Shown: positions 26,989 through 35,271 of the stretch, piece by piece
Layout of the letters: every line of letters begins with the position of its first letter
How positions within the stretch are numbered: position 1 is the stretch's first letter
Assembly: GCF_030295955.1 (NCBI RefSeq)
Contig: NZ_AP027363.1
Location: forward strand, 992,001-1,056,000
DNA from: Thalassotalea agarivorans
GTDB taxonomy: Bacteria > Pseudomonadota > Gammaproteobacteria > Enterobacterales > Alteromonadaceae
Direction of reading: 5' to 3'
DNA: 64,000 bases
Translations under genes and position numbers: made by a program
Notes under the pieces: model-generated
The model's input: only the letters and a program-made list of their open reading frames with translations
Database searches by the model: none
What the model was told of the DNA's origin: nothing

Positions 26989-27330
26989 TTGAACACCAAC
27001 ATTGCTTTAAAAATACTACTGATTATATCGATTGTTTTGCAATCGTTCGTCGCTGTATCCACAAGCATGGAAAATCATCAGTTAGACGTTGAACATCTAC
27101 AAACTATTCATGACCACGAAACAGATCATTCTCCTCAGTTAGATAAAGATAACGAACATGATATTGAGGACTGCCACCATTGCGGACACTGTAGTGGCAA
27201 TCATACCAGTTGGATTTTGGTAAAAGCGTTTACACCAAACCTGTCTTTAAATCATTCACATAACTTCAACAAAATAACTTTATTGCCTTTAGGGATTTCC
27301 ACTAGGCTTTATCGACCACCTATCGCTTAA
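26989..27330 (+). CDS. CzcI-like small His/Cys-rich exported protein
   Basis: A 113-aa protein read from a TTG start (26989) after GAAGAGAAT. It has an N-terminal hydrophobic signal, then a His/Asp/Glu-rich stretch and the motif DCHHCGHCSGNH. This resembles CzcI/DUF2946-type proteins found upstream of czcCBA genes and thought to bind metals or tune induction. It lies 66 bases before the RND adaptor gene. The start codon is a judgement; no ATG is available in the hydrophobic region. Confidence 0.75.
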   Translation: MNTNIALKILLIISIVLQSFVAVSTSMENHQLDVEHLQTIHDHETDHSPQLDKDNEHDIEDCHHCGHCSGNHTSWILVKAFTPNLSLNHSHNFNKITLLPLGISTRLYRPPIA

Positions 27331-27395
27331 CTTTTACTCCATACAGTGCGCTTTAGCGCAAACACAATTTGGTTTAATAAAAGTTAAGAGTCATT

Positions 27396-28628
27396 ATGAA
27401 TAATATTTTTCGAACTACTGGCGTAGCGTTAGTAGTCATTCTTGCTGTGTTTTCAATAAACACAGCATTGGCTAATGAAAGTCAAAATAACACACAACAC
27501 GATGAACATTCGCATGAGCATGAGCATGACAAGCCTATCAAGAAAGCTACTGATGAGCATGAACATGCAGAGGGTGAAGAACATGAAATCGAGAGTATCG
27601 TTAAAGAAGAGAATCATGAAGAAGGGATTTCTTTAAGTACGGAAAAAATTGAATTAGCAGGCATTGAAGTTGATGCTGTTTTTCCAAAGAAATACTTAAA
27701 TTCGGTCTACGCTCCCGGAGAAGTGAAAGCAAACGGTTATAAAAGCTATCTGGTATCACCTCGCACAGATTCAGTGGTGATTAATCGCCATGCGAGCTTA
27801 GGAGAGCATGTAAAGTCTGGACAAAAATTAGTTACTTTATTCAGCGAAACAATGGCTCAAACTCAAGCTGACTTTTTAATTGCCTCTTCTAATTGGAAGC
27901 GAGCTAAAAAGCTAGGAAGTAACAACATAAGCGAACGCACGCTTGTTGAAGCAGAAAACATCTATAAAGGCGTTTATGGCAAGTTGATTGCTTTTGGTTT
28001 AACAAAACAAGCAATTGATAAGATAGCCCAACAAGATAGCGCTACGTTTGGGCAGTACGTGCTGATAGCTGAGCGGGACGGTGTTGTGCTGCAAGATGAC
28101 TTCATGCAAGGTCAGCGCATTGAAGCGGGTGAAACCATTATGTTACTCGCCGATGAAAACGACCTTTGGGTAGAAGCAAATGTTCCCCCTAACAAAGAGT
28201 TAAATTTAGCCTTAGGCAGTCCGGCCTTAATTGATTTAAATGGAATTAAATACCAAGCCAACGTCATTCAAGAAGCTCATACTATCGATTCCGTTACACG
28301 AACCCGAACAGTAAGACTGTCGGTCACTAATACTGGACATAAGCTTCATTCAGGTATGTTTGTGAAAGTCTATTTTCAGTTCCAATCGAACAGCGAAATC
28401 ATTGCAGTACCAGAAGAAGCGTTGATTAGAAGCAGTGATGGTGATTGGACTGTGTTTATTGAAGACCACCCAAATGAATTTAAAGCAGTCGAAGTAACAA
28501 GAGGTCGATCTTTTGGTGAATACCGAGAAGTTTCCGGCCTTGAATCTGGAACAAAAGTCGTTACCCGCGGTGCTTTTTTTGTCGCCTCTGAGATAGCTAA
28601 GGGCGGCTTTGACCCGCACAATCATTAA
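27396..28628 (+). CDS. RND efflux periplasmic adaptor (CzcB/CusB family)
   Basis: 410 aa. A signal peptide (residues 1-27) is followed by a long His/Glu-rich metal-binding tail (about 30-75), then barrel-sandwich, alpha-hairpin and beta-barrel domains of a membrane fusion protein (GEHVKSGQKLVTL; LLADENDLWVEANV; SGMFVKVYF). It links the RND pump to an outer membrane channel. The pump gene follows 11 bases later. Confidence 0.93.
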   Translation: MNNIFRTTGVALVVILAVFSINTALANESQNNTQHDEHSHEHEHDKPIKKATDEHEHAEGEEHEIESIVKEENHEEGISLSTEKIELAGIEVDAVFPKKYLNSVYAPGEVKANGYKSYLVSPRTDSVVINRHASLGEHVKSGQKLVTLFSETMAQTQADFLIASSNWKRAKKLGSNNISERTLVEAENIYKGVYGKLIAFGLTKQAIDKIAQQDSATFGQYVLIAERDGVVLQDDFMQGQRIEAGETIMLLADENDLWVEANVPPNKELNLALGSPALIDLNGIKYQANVIQEAHTIDSVTRTRTVRLSVTNTGHKLHSGMFVKVYFQFQSNSEIIAVPEEALIRSSDGDWTVFIEDHPNEFKAVEVTRGRSFGEYREVSGLESGTKVVTRGAFFVASEIAKGGFDPHNH

Positions 28629-28639
28629 GGAGGCCAGTC

Positions 28640-31600
28640 ATGTTTAATCGAATTATTGATTGGTCTATTAACAATAGATTGCTCGTGCTGATCGCACTAC
28701 TTGCATTGATAGCAAGTGCTGTTATCACCATACCTAAGTTGAATTTAGATGCGTTCCCAGACGTTACAAACGTGCAAGTTGCTGTTAATACCGAAGCGCC
28801 AGGTTTAGCCGCAGAAGAAGTAGAGCAACTTATCACATATCCAATTGAAGCTGTGATGTACGCATTACCAGATGTAGAACAAGTGCGCTCTATTTCAAAA
28901 ACAGGTTTGTCGGGTGTCACTGTAGTCTTTAAAGAAGGCACGGATATATATTTTGCAAGACAATTGGTATTTGAACGCCTACAGGCTGCAAAGGAACTCA
29001 TACCTGCTGGGCTTGGGACACCAGAGATGGGACCAAACACTTCCGGCTTAGGACAGGTGTTTCAATATTTGCTGATATCAGATGATACAAGCAAGTATGA
29101 CTCAATGGCGCTGAGAAGCCTGAATGACTGGATCATTAAACTGCTAATAATGCCTGTAGACGGTGTTACAGATGTGCTGTCATTTGGTGGTAACGTTCGT
29201 CAATACCAAGTTAATGTCGATCCTTCAAAATTATTATCTTACGAGTTAACCCAAGAGGATGTGGTATCCGCGCTTGAAAATAACAACGCCAATGTCGGTG
29301 GCTGGTACATGAATCGAGGCCAAGAACAACTTGTTATTCGTGGTACTGGTTGGTTCGAAAGTGGTGAAAAAGGTATTGAAAATATTCAACAGGTGCCTGT
29401 TAAAACACTTAATGGTGTAGTTGTTACTGTTTCTGATGTCGCCAACGTAGAGCTTGGTGCCGAGATCAGACAAGGCGCTGTCACTATGACTCGCAAAATC
29501 GATAATGGCAATGTTGAGAACTTAGGTGAAGTGGTCTCTGGCATTGTATTAAAACGCATGGGGTCAAATACCAAAGCGACGATAGATGGTATAAATGCTA
29601 GAACAAAGCTTATCAATCAGGCATTACCAGAAGGTGTGCGATTTGAGCCTTTTTATGATCAAGCTGACTTAATTGAAAAAGCTGTTGCAACCGTGGTTGA
29701 AGCCCTTACTTTGGCTTTTATCTTTATCACTGTTGTACTTGCTCTATTTTTAATGAATTTAAGAGCTACATTTCTAGTGCTTATCTCAATACCAATTTCC
29801 ATTGGTATTGCACTAATGGTGATGGCTTGGTTAGGTATTTCAGCCAACTTGATGTCGCTTGGCGGTATAGCGGTGGCTATTGGCATGTTAGTCGATGGCT
29901 CAGTTGTTATGGTTGAAAATATGTTTAAACACCTAAACAGACAACTAGAAAGCGAAAGTGCTGATGAAAGTATTGAAGCTAAACAAAAGTTAAAATTGGC
30001 AGGCAAAGAAGTTGCTCGCCCTATCTTTTTTGCAGCTTCAATAATTCTCGTTGTTTTTACGCCACTGTTTAGTTTCGAAGGTGTTGAAGCAAAGCTATTT
30101 CAGCCAATGGCTATCAGCATTATGTTAGCGGTTGTGTCAGCTATTGTAGTTGCTTTGTTCATTGTTCCTGCACTTGCCACTTTTATGTTTAAGCGAGGGG
30201 TGAAAGAAAGGGAAAGTTTGATTTTAAAACCTATCGATATTTTGTATCGAAAGTTATTGAAAATCGCATTAAAGCAAACCAAGTTTGTTGTTTTTGTGTC
30301 AATAGCTCTAGTCGCTTCAGCAGCGGCAATCATTCCACAAATTGGAACAGAGTTCGTGCCAGAGTTAGAAGAAGGAACCATTAACCTGAGGGTAACGTTA
30401 GCGCCTTCTTCAAGTTTGGAAACAGCGCTATCTGTTGCTCCAATACTAGAAGAAAAGTTGATGGCATTCCCTGAAGTGACTTACGCGCTAAGCCGCATTG
30501 GTCGAGCAGAAATTGGCGGCGATCCAGAGCCTGTGAACAACATAGAAATTTACATTGGTCTTAAGCCTGTTTCAGAATGGACAAGTGCCTCTAATCGTTA
30601 TGAGCTGCAAGATCAAATGGAACGCTCATTAGAAGAGTTTCCGGGATTGTTACTAAATTTCTCTCAGCCTATTGCTACTCGTGTAGATGAGTTGTTATCA
30701 GGGGTTAAAGCACAACTTGCCATTAAATTATTTGGCTCTGATTTACAGGTGCTAGCAAATAAAGGGCGAGAAATTGAAGCTGCGATTAAGTCAATTGAGG
30801 GTGCAAAGGACGTTGCACTTGAGCAGATTGCAGGTGAAGCACAACTTGTTATCGCTCCTAATAGGCTTGAGCTTTCTCGATATGGTTTATCCGTTGGTGA
30901 TGTCATGGAAGTGGTTCAAGACGGTATTGGTGGCGTTGAAGCTGGACAAATTATCAATGGTAACGAACGTTATGATATTTACGTGCGCCTAGATGAGGAA
31001 TTTAGAGCGAATAGTGAAGCAATAGCCGATATTAGACTGCAATCTCCTACAGGGGCTTGGGTGCGAATTGGTGATGTAGCTTCTGTGTCTTTTGAATCAG
31101 GCCCTCCACAGGTTAGGCGAGATGATGTACAGCGTCGGGTGGTTATTCAAGCCAACGTTCAAGGCCGTGACATGGGGAGTGTGGTAGAAGATATTCAAGC
31201 AAAGATAACCTCTGATGTAGAATTGCCAGCAGGTTATTCAGTATCGATTGGTGGACAATTCGAAAGTCAGCAGCGAGCGCAACAGCGCCTTTCTATTGTC
31301 GTACCGTTGTCTTTGGCTTTGATAGCTTTGCTCCTTTATTTTGCATTTGGTTCAGTAGGACAAGCGATGCTGATCTTACTTAATGTTCCATTGGCTGTAA
31401 TAGGTGGCGTATTTTCACTATATATTTCGGGTCAGTACCTATCCGTTCCTAGCTCGGTTGGCTTTATTACCTTGTTTGGCGTGGCGGTACTTAATGGTGT
31501 AGTTATGGTGGAGAGCATTAATCAACGAATCACAGATGGACTTGCGACAACAGAAGCAATATTTGATGGTGCGACTTCACGGTTGCGTCCCGTGCTTATG

Positions 31601-31783
31601 ACAGCTATCACATCAGCGTTAGGTCTAATACCTATGTTAATGTCAAATGGAGTCGGCTCTGAAATTCAACGACCACTTGCTAGTGTAATTGTTGGAGGGT
31701 TAATTACAGCGACGTTACTCACGTTATTTGTTGTTCCGAGCTTGTATAAGTTCTTTTCAATTAAGAAAGTAAGGTTACTTTAA
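28640..31783 (+). CDS. HME-RND heavy-metal efflux pump (CzcA/CusA family)
   Basis: 1047 aa, normal length, 12 membrane helices and two periplasmic loops. The start FNRIIDWSINNRLLVLI and the helix-4 segment AIGMLVDGSVVMVENMFKHL (with the proton-relay Asp) are typical of the heavy-metal RND family. The metal (Zn/Cd/Co or Cu/Ag) cannot be settled by eye; the CDF and CzcI-like neighbours favour Zn/Cd/Co. No outer-membrane channel gene accompanies it, so a host TolC-like or CzcC-like protein must serve. Confidence 0.94.
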   Translation: MFNRIIDWSINNRLLVLIALLALIASAVITIPKLNLDAFPDVTNVQVAVNTEAPGLAAEEVEQLITYPIEAVMYALPDVEQVRSISKTGLSGVTVVFKEGTDIYFARQLVFERLQAAKELIPAGLGTPEMGPNTSGLGQVFQYLLISDDTSKYDSMALRSLNDWIIKLLIMPVDGVTDVLSFGGNVRQYQVNVDPSKLLSYELTQEDVVSALENNNANVGGWYMNRGQEQLVIRGTGWFESGEKGIENIQQVPVKTLNGVVVTVSDVANVELGAEIRQGAVTMTRKIDNGNVENLGEVVSGIVLKRMGSNTKATIDGINARTKLINQALPEGVRFEPFYDQADLIEKAVATVVEALTLAFIFITVVLALFLMNLRATFLVLISIPISIGIALMVMAWLGISANLMSLGGIAVAIGMLVDGSVVMVENMFKHLNRQLESESADESIEAKQKLKLAGKEVARPIFFAASIILVVFTPLFSFEGVEAKLFQPMAISIMLAVVSAIVVALFIVPALATFMFKRGVKERESLILKPIDILYRKLLKIALKQTKFVVFVSIALVASAAAIIPQIGTEFVPELEEGTINLRVTLAPSSSLETALSVAPILEEKLMAFPEVTYALSRIGRAEIGGDPEPVNNIEIYIGLKPVSEWTSASNRYELQDQMERSLEEFPGLLLNFSQPIATRVDELLSGVKAQLAIKLFGSDLQVLANKGREIEAAIKSIEGAKDVALEQIAGEAQLVIAPNRLELSRYGLSVGDVMEVVQDGIGGVEAGQIINGNERYDIYVRLDEEFRANSEAIADIRLQSPTGAWVRIGDVASVSFESGPPQVRRDDVQRRVVIQANVQGRDMGSVVEDIQAKITSDVELPAGYSVSIGGQFESQQRAQQRLSIVVPLSLALIALLLYFAFGSVGQAMLILLNVPLAVIGGVFSLYISGQYLSVPSSVGFITLFGVAVLNGVVMVESINQRITDGLATTEAIFDGATSRLRPVLMTAITSALGLIPMLMSNGVGSEIQRPLASVIVGGLITATLLTLFVVPSLYKFFSIKKVRLL

Positions 31784-31793
31784 TGTAATAAGT

Positions 31794-31821
31794 TAGCCTC
31801 ACGTAATACTCAATGAGGCTA
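31794..31821. terminator. Hairpin between the convergent pump and thymidylate synthase genes
   Basis: TAGCCTCA (31794-31801) and TGAGGCTA (31814-31821) form a perfect stem. A second inverted repeat, ATATGCTGCTT/AAGCAGCATAT, lies at 31879-31911. Neither has a strong T-run, but both sit where the two convergent operons end. Confidence 0.5.
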
Positions 31822-31923
31822 GTTGAATTCCATTTACTTAATCTTTTTAAGTGAATTTAGTAAAGCACCTTGAACACTATATGCTGCTTTTCTTTAATAC
31901 AAGCAGCATATTTAGTTCATTTA

Positions 31924-32748
31924 TTAAATTGCTACTGGCGCTTTAATTGGAGGATGTGGCTCGTAACCTTCTAGTTCAAAATCCTCTAATTTGTAGTCGT
32001 AAATTGATGCTGGCTTTCTTTTTAACTTCAATTTAGGTAGCGCTCTAGGGTCTCGTGAAAGCTGCTCTTTTACTTGGTCTATGTGATTTGAGTATATATG
32101 TGCGTCGCCTATGCTCATGATCAATTCGCCCACTTCTAAATCACATTGCTGAGCTAGCATGTGAACCCACAAAGCAGCTTGAGCAGTGTTAAATGGATTT
32201 CCTAAGAAAAGGTCATTTGAACGTATAGTGCACATGAGGTTAAGCTTGTTATCCATTACTTGAAATTGATACAACAAATGACAAGGTGGAAGTGCCATTT
32301 TACCTTGGCGAGCATTTTCTTGTGGGCTTAGTTTTTCATCTGGTAAATATTCAACATTCCAACCATGAAACAGAATTCTACGAGATGTAGGATTGTTTTT
32401 TAGAAGGTCTACAACGTAATCAATTTGATTGATAGTTTTACCGTCTTTGGTTTCCCAAGCCGTCCATTGTTTTCCATAGACAGGGCCTAGTTCTCCGTCT
32501 TCTAATGCCCACTCATCCCATATAGTAGCTTCTAAATCATTAATATTTGTGCTGCCAGACAAGAACCATAAAAGTTCATTTACAACAGACTTAAAGTGAA
32601 CCTTCTTTGTGGTTAGTAAAGGGAATCCTTCATTTAGATCACACCGAAATTGACGGCCAAAGACCGATATGGTGCCCGTGCCAGTTCTGTCGTCTTTTTT
32701 TGTTCCATTTTCAAGTACGTCTCTCAATAAATCTTGATATTTTTTCAT
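31924..32748 (-). CDS. thyA: Complete element-encoded thymidylate synthase (replacement ThyA)
   Basis: 274 aa, full length. It converts dUMP to dTMP with methylenetetrahydrofolate. Active-site residues are all present: catalytic C156 in LPPCHLLY, R21, the pair R123-R124 in [15 protein letters not shown] (176-179), N187 in NPFN, H217 and Y219 in GDAHIYSN, and the intact C-terminus PIKAPVAI. It belongs to the shorter subfamily and is clearly different from the host's split 283-aa enzyme, so it is not a duplicate. Its ATG overlaps the stop of the HTH gene (ATGA, 32745-32748), making it the fifth gene of the recombinase operon. Confidence 0.96.
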   Translation of the reverse strand: MKKYQDLLRDVLENGTKKDDRTGTGTISVFGRQFRCDLNEGFPLLTTKKVHFKSVVNELLWFLSGSTNINDLEATIWDEWALEDGELGPVYGKQWTAWETKDGKTINQIDYVVDLLKNNPTSRRILFHGWNVEYLPDEKLSPQENARQGKMALPPCHLLYQFQVMDNKLNLMCTIRSNDLFLGNPFNTAQAALWVHMLAQQCDLEVGELIMSIGDAHIYSNHIDQVKEQLSRDPRALPKLKLKRKPASIYDYKLEDFELEGYEPHPPIKAPVAI

Positions 32749-33236
32749 TCTTTACCAACCGTGTTCAATAAATCTCGTAATCTTTCATTTTCTTGTTGTT
32801 GAGCTTTTAACTGAGTTTTAGTGAGTTCAAGTTCTGCACTGTAAGAATCCCTTGCTTTTCGCATTAACAAGAATGCCTCTTGTTTTGACTCGTATAGCTC
32901 TTTATATTCTGTGCTTTTGCCAAACCAATAAAGGATCTCTTTATTGGCTTTAGTTAACTTTACAGATGAATCTTTTTCGTCTGATTTATGTTTCGATTTT
33001 TTTTCTTTTTCAATTAGTCTAGCTTTTTGTATCTCTTTTAATCGAGTAATAGGCCAGTCTCTTTCATAAAGCGTATTTCTATGTACGCTCGCTAATTGGG
33101 CAATATTTTTTACTGTTGCTTTTAGCTTATAATCTTCTGCTACGCTAATAAGCGCTTTATTTAAACGCTCTGTAATAGCATCATAATCTTCTTGATTTTT
33201 CTTATCAAAGGGTTGCATTTGATTATACCTCTTCAC
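32745..33236 (-). CDS. Small HTH/coiled-coil recombination accessory protein (GinD/TnpC-like)
   Basis: 163 aa. The middle part carries a helix-turn-helix-like segment ([20 protein letters not shown]), and the last 60 residues are a coiled coil ([20 protein letters not shown]). Position and architecture match GinD of GInts and TnpC of Tn554, small proteins needed with the three recombinases. It overlaps the 682-aa recombinase by 14 bases and the thymidylate synthase by 4. Confidence 0.82.
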   Translation of the reverse strand: MKRYNQMQPFDKKNQEDYDAITERLNKALISVAEDYKLKATVKNIAQLASVHRNTLYERDWPITRLKEIQKARLIEKEKKSKHKSDEKDSSVKLTKANKEILYWFGKSTEYKELYESKQEAFLLMRKARDSYSAELELTKTQLKAQQQENERLRDLLNTVGKE

Positions 33237-35271
33237 CTAGATGATTTAAAACTAAAGCTGCTTCCTTTGTCGCTTCTATCGCACTTTCATAGCCAGTCGC
33301 TTCTTGACCCATGTTTACGACTATCATGTTATCTCGATATATTTCTCTCCATTTTGGAGCGTGAGCCTTTGTTACAACAGCATTCGAACACCTAACAGGG
33401 TTACAACGAAGACCTCCTATGCAAGGAAGGGAGCTGTCAAAATCTTCCATCTTTCCGCCATAACACATTCCATTTCCAACATTGACTATTGCCATACCTT
33501 GGTCAGCCATAGCTTCAAATATTTGCTCTTTTGAATAGCCCTGTGCCATATAACCAGAAAATAACTGCGTCATTTTTTCTTTATGTGCAGCACCGTTTTC
33601 TCCTGCGTAGTTTGCGTCAGGATCATAGGAGATTTTAATGGATTCAATTTCGGCTTTTTTGCGTAGTCCTTTTCTAAATTCAGCTTTACCGCTGAGTCTG
33701 TCACCTATATCTCCGTAACCAAGAGTTGACTCAGAGAAGCCTTTGTTGGACGCATTGTTTAGCCCGTGTGTTACGACATTACAAAAGTGCTTTAGCTGGT
33801 GGCTGATAAATGGCAACCCTAAATCTGCTTTGAATAATTGATAAGCTAGAGTATTACGAAGGGTATAACCATGAAAGGGGATGTTAGTCTCTGTACTCGA
33901 ATTAAATAAAACTCGTTTAAAAACTCGACTGCCACTCATTAACGCTTGAGGGTTTTTGTGTGGTTTAGTAGTAACTCCTCCAGACATCATAAACGGGTTA
34001 TTTGTTATCTTATAAATTATTCGTATCGCATTAATAGCGTCTGCCACTATCGGAATGCAGACCCATTTGTCATCAAATAATGAACGCTCAAAACTACGTT
34101 GTTTTTTAACTTTAGATGTTATTAACGATATCCCAAACTCCTCAACTATCTTGGTATCAACTCGCAGATTCATCATCTCAGAGCGACGCATACCAGTGAG
34201 TTGATTAATTAAATATAGTGAAGATGATTTGATCAAATCTAAATAGCGATATAAATCAGACGCTAAAACATCACCACTATTTAGTTTGGAAAGTTTTTTG
34301 TTTAATTGGTTCAGCGATGGTGGGGTAACAATATTTGTTGTAGCTATTATGTGCTCAATATTATAACCAGCCCTTTTTAAACGATAAGCTGCATATTGAG
34401 AAATTATCTCATCATTGACGTTTAACAAAGGCTCACTAAAAAAAGGAGTGTACTTTGAGAATAATTTGATGCTCTGGCTATCTTTTACATTCACATTTAG
34501 CTTTTGCAGAAAGTCTAAAACAATATACGAGGACGCACTTACGCATGACTCAAAGACATCATCCGGCATAACCGCATTTGGGTTTTCTTTGTCTTCTTTA
34601 TTTTCGCTATTTTTACGTACATTGAAACCAAATGATTTAAGCGAAATAGGAACATAGCCTTCTGGTAATACGCTTTCTCTAATCTTCTTAGAATTAAAAA
34701 GCTTTTGAAACCTATTGAAATTGTATGCTGTATGATCAGCGATACAAGCATTGCTAAACATTAGTTTATGGTGTGCTTTTTTCAAATCTCCTAGAGATTC
34801 AAATTGGTCAAATATAGCGACATCGCCATATTCATTTACCAACGACGAGAAACCTTCATTTAAAGCTTTTAGCCAGCCTTTAAAATAGACAACAAGGGTA
34901 ATTGTTTTAAGTGGAGCTGAAGTTCGTTTGCTGCCTGATAGCTCTTTAGACGGAAGTACCTTAGCTAATAAAAACGCCACCTTGCCTTCAAATAAAATAA
35001 AAGGTGGAATGCATGGGTAGTTAGTAAAATCAATTTCAAAATCGGACTTTGTATGGTGAAAGTCTTGTTTAGCTTTACGCTCTTGATTAAAACTCCACTT
35101 TATATCTTTGAATAAAGAGCAATCAGAGACCTGATAATTTAACAGAGTTAAGGCTTGAATATCGGGTGATATTTTATCCTTATGTATATCTTCCCAGCGG
35201 TATTTGTATTTAAATTCGGAAAATATCTTATTGTAATCTTTAAACGTTTGCACAGCTTGTTCTAGTTTCAT
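33223..35271 (-). CDS. Tyrosine recombinase 3 of the element (GinC-like)
   Basis: 682 aa. The catalytic domain is in the second half: box I R362 (TGMRRSE), a box II region FHGYTLRNTL with R472, LKHF, and a candidate nucleophile Y519 (TLGYG). The usual HxxR His is displaced, so the active site looks divergent. After it is a four-Cys cluster (C603, C617, C623, C628), possibly a zinc-binding module. It overlaps the 997-aa gene by ATGA (35268-35271). Acts with the other two in site-specific integration and excision. Confidence 0.85.
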   Translation of the reverse strand: MKLEQAVQTFKDYNKIFSEFKYKYRWEDIHKDKISPDIQALTLLNYQVSDCSLFKDIKWSFNQERKAKQDFHHTKSDFEIDFTNYPCIPPFILFEGKVAFLLAKVLPSKELSGSKRTSAPLKTITLVVYFKGWLKALNEGFSSLVNEYGDVAIFDQFESLGDLKKAHHKLMFSNACIADHTAYNFNRFQKLFNSKKIRESVLPEGYVPISLKSFGFNVRKNSENKEDKENPNAVMPDDVFESCVSASSYIVLDFLQKLNVNVKDSQSIKLFSKYTPFFSEPLLNVNDEIISQYAAYRLKRAGYNIEHIIATTNIVTPPSLNQLNKKLSKLNSGDVLASDLYRYLDLIKSSSLYLINQLTGMRRSEMMNLRVDTKIVEEFGISLITSKVKKQRSFERSLFDDKWVCIPIVADAINAIRIIYKITNNPFMMSGGVTTKPHKNPQALMSGSRVFKRVLFNSSTETNIPFHGYTLRNTLAYQLFKADLGLPFISHQLKHFCNVVTHGLNNASNKGFSESTLGYGDIGDRLSGKAEFRKGLRKKAEIESIKISYDPDANYAGENGAAHKEKMTQLFSGYMAQGYSKEQIFEAMADQGMAIVNVGNGMCYGGKMEDFDSSLPCIGGLRCNPVRCSNAVVTKAHAPKWREIYRDNMIVVNMGQEATGYESAIEATKEAALVLNHLGEEV

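Noticed and set aside
31924-32748. Element thyA as a simple duplicate of the host gene
   Set aside because: Length (274 vs 283 aa) and motifs (LPPCHLLY and NPFN versus LRPCMHTHT and LNFN) put it in a different subfamily, so it came from elsewhere.
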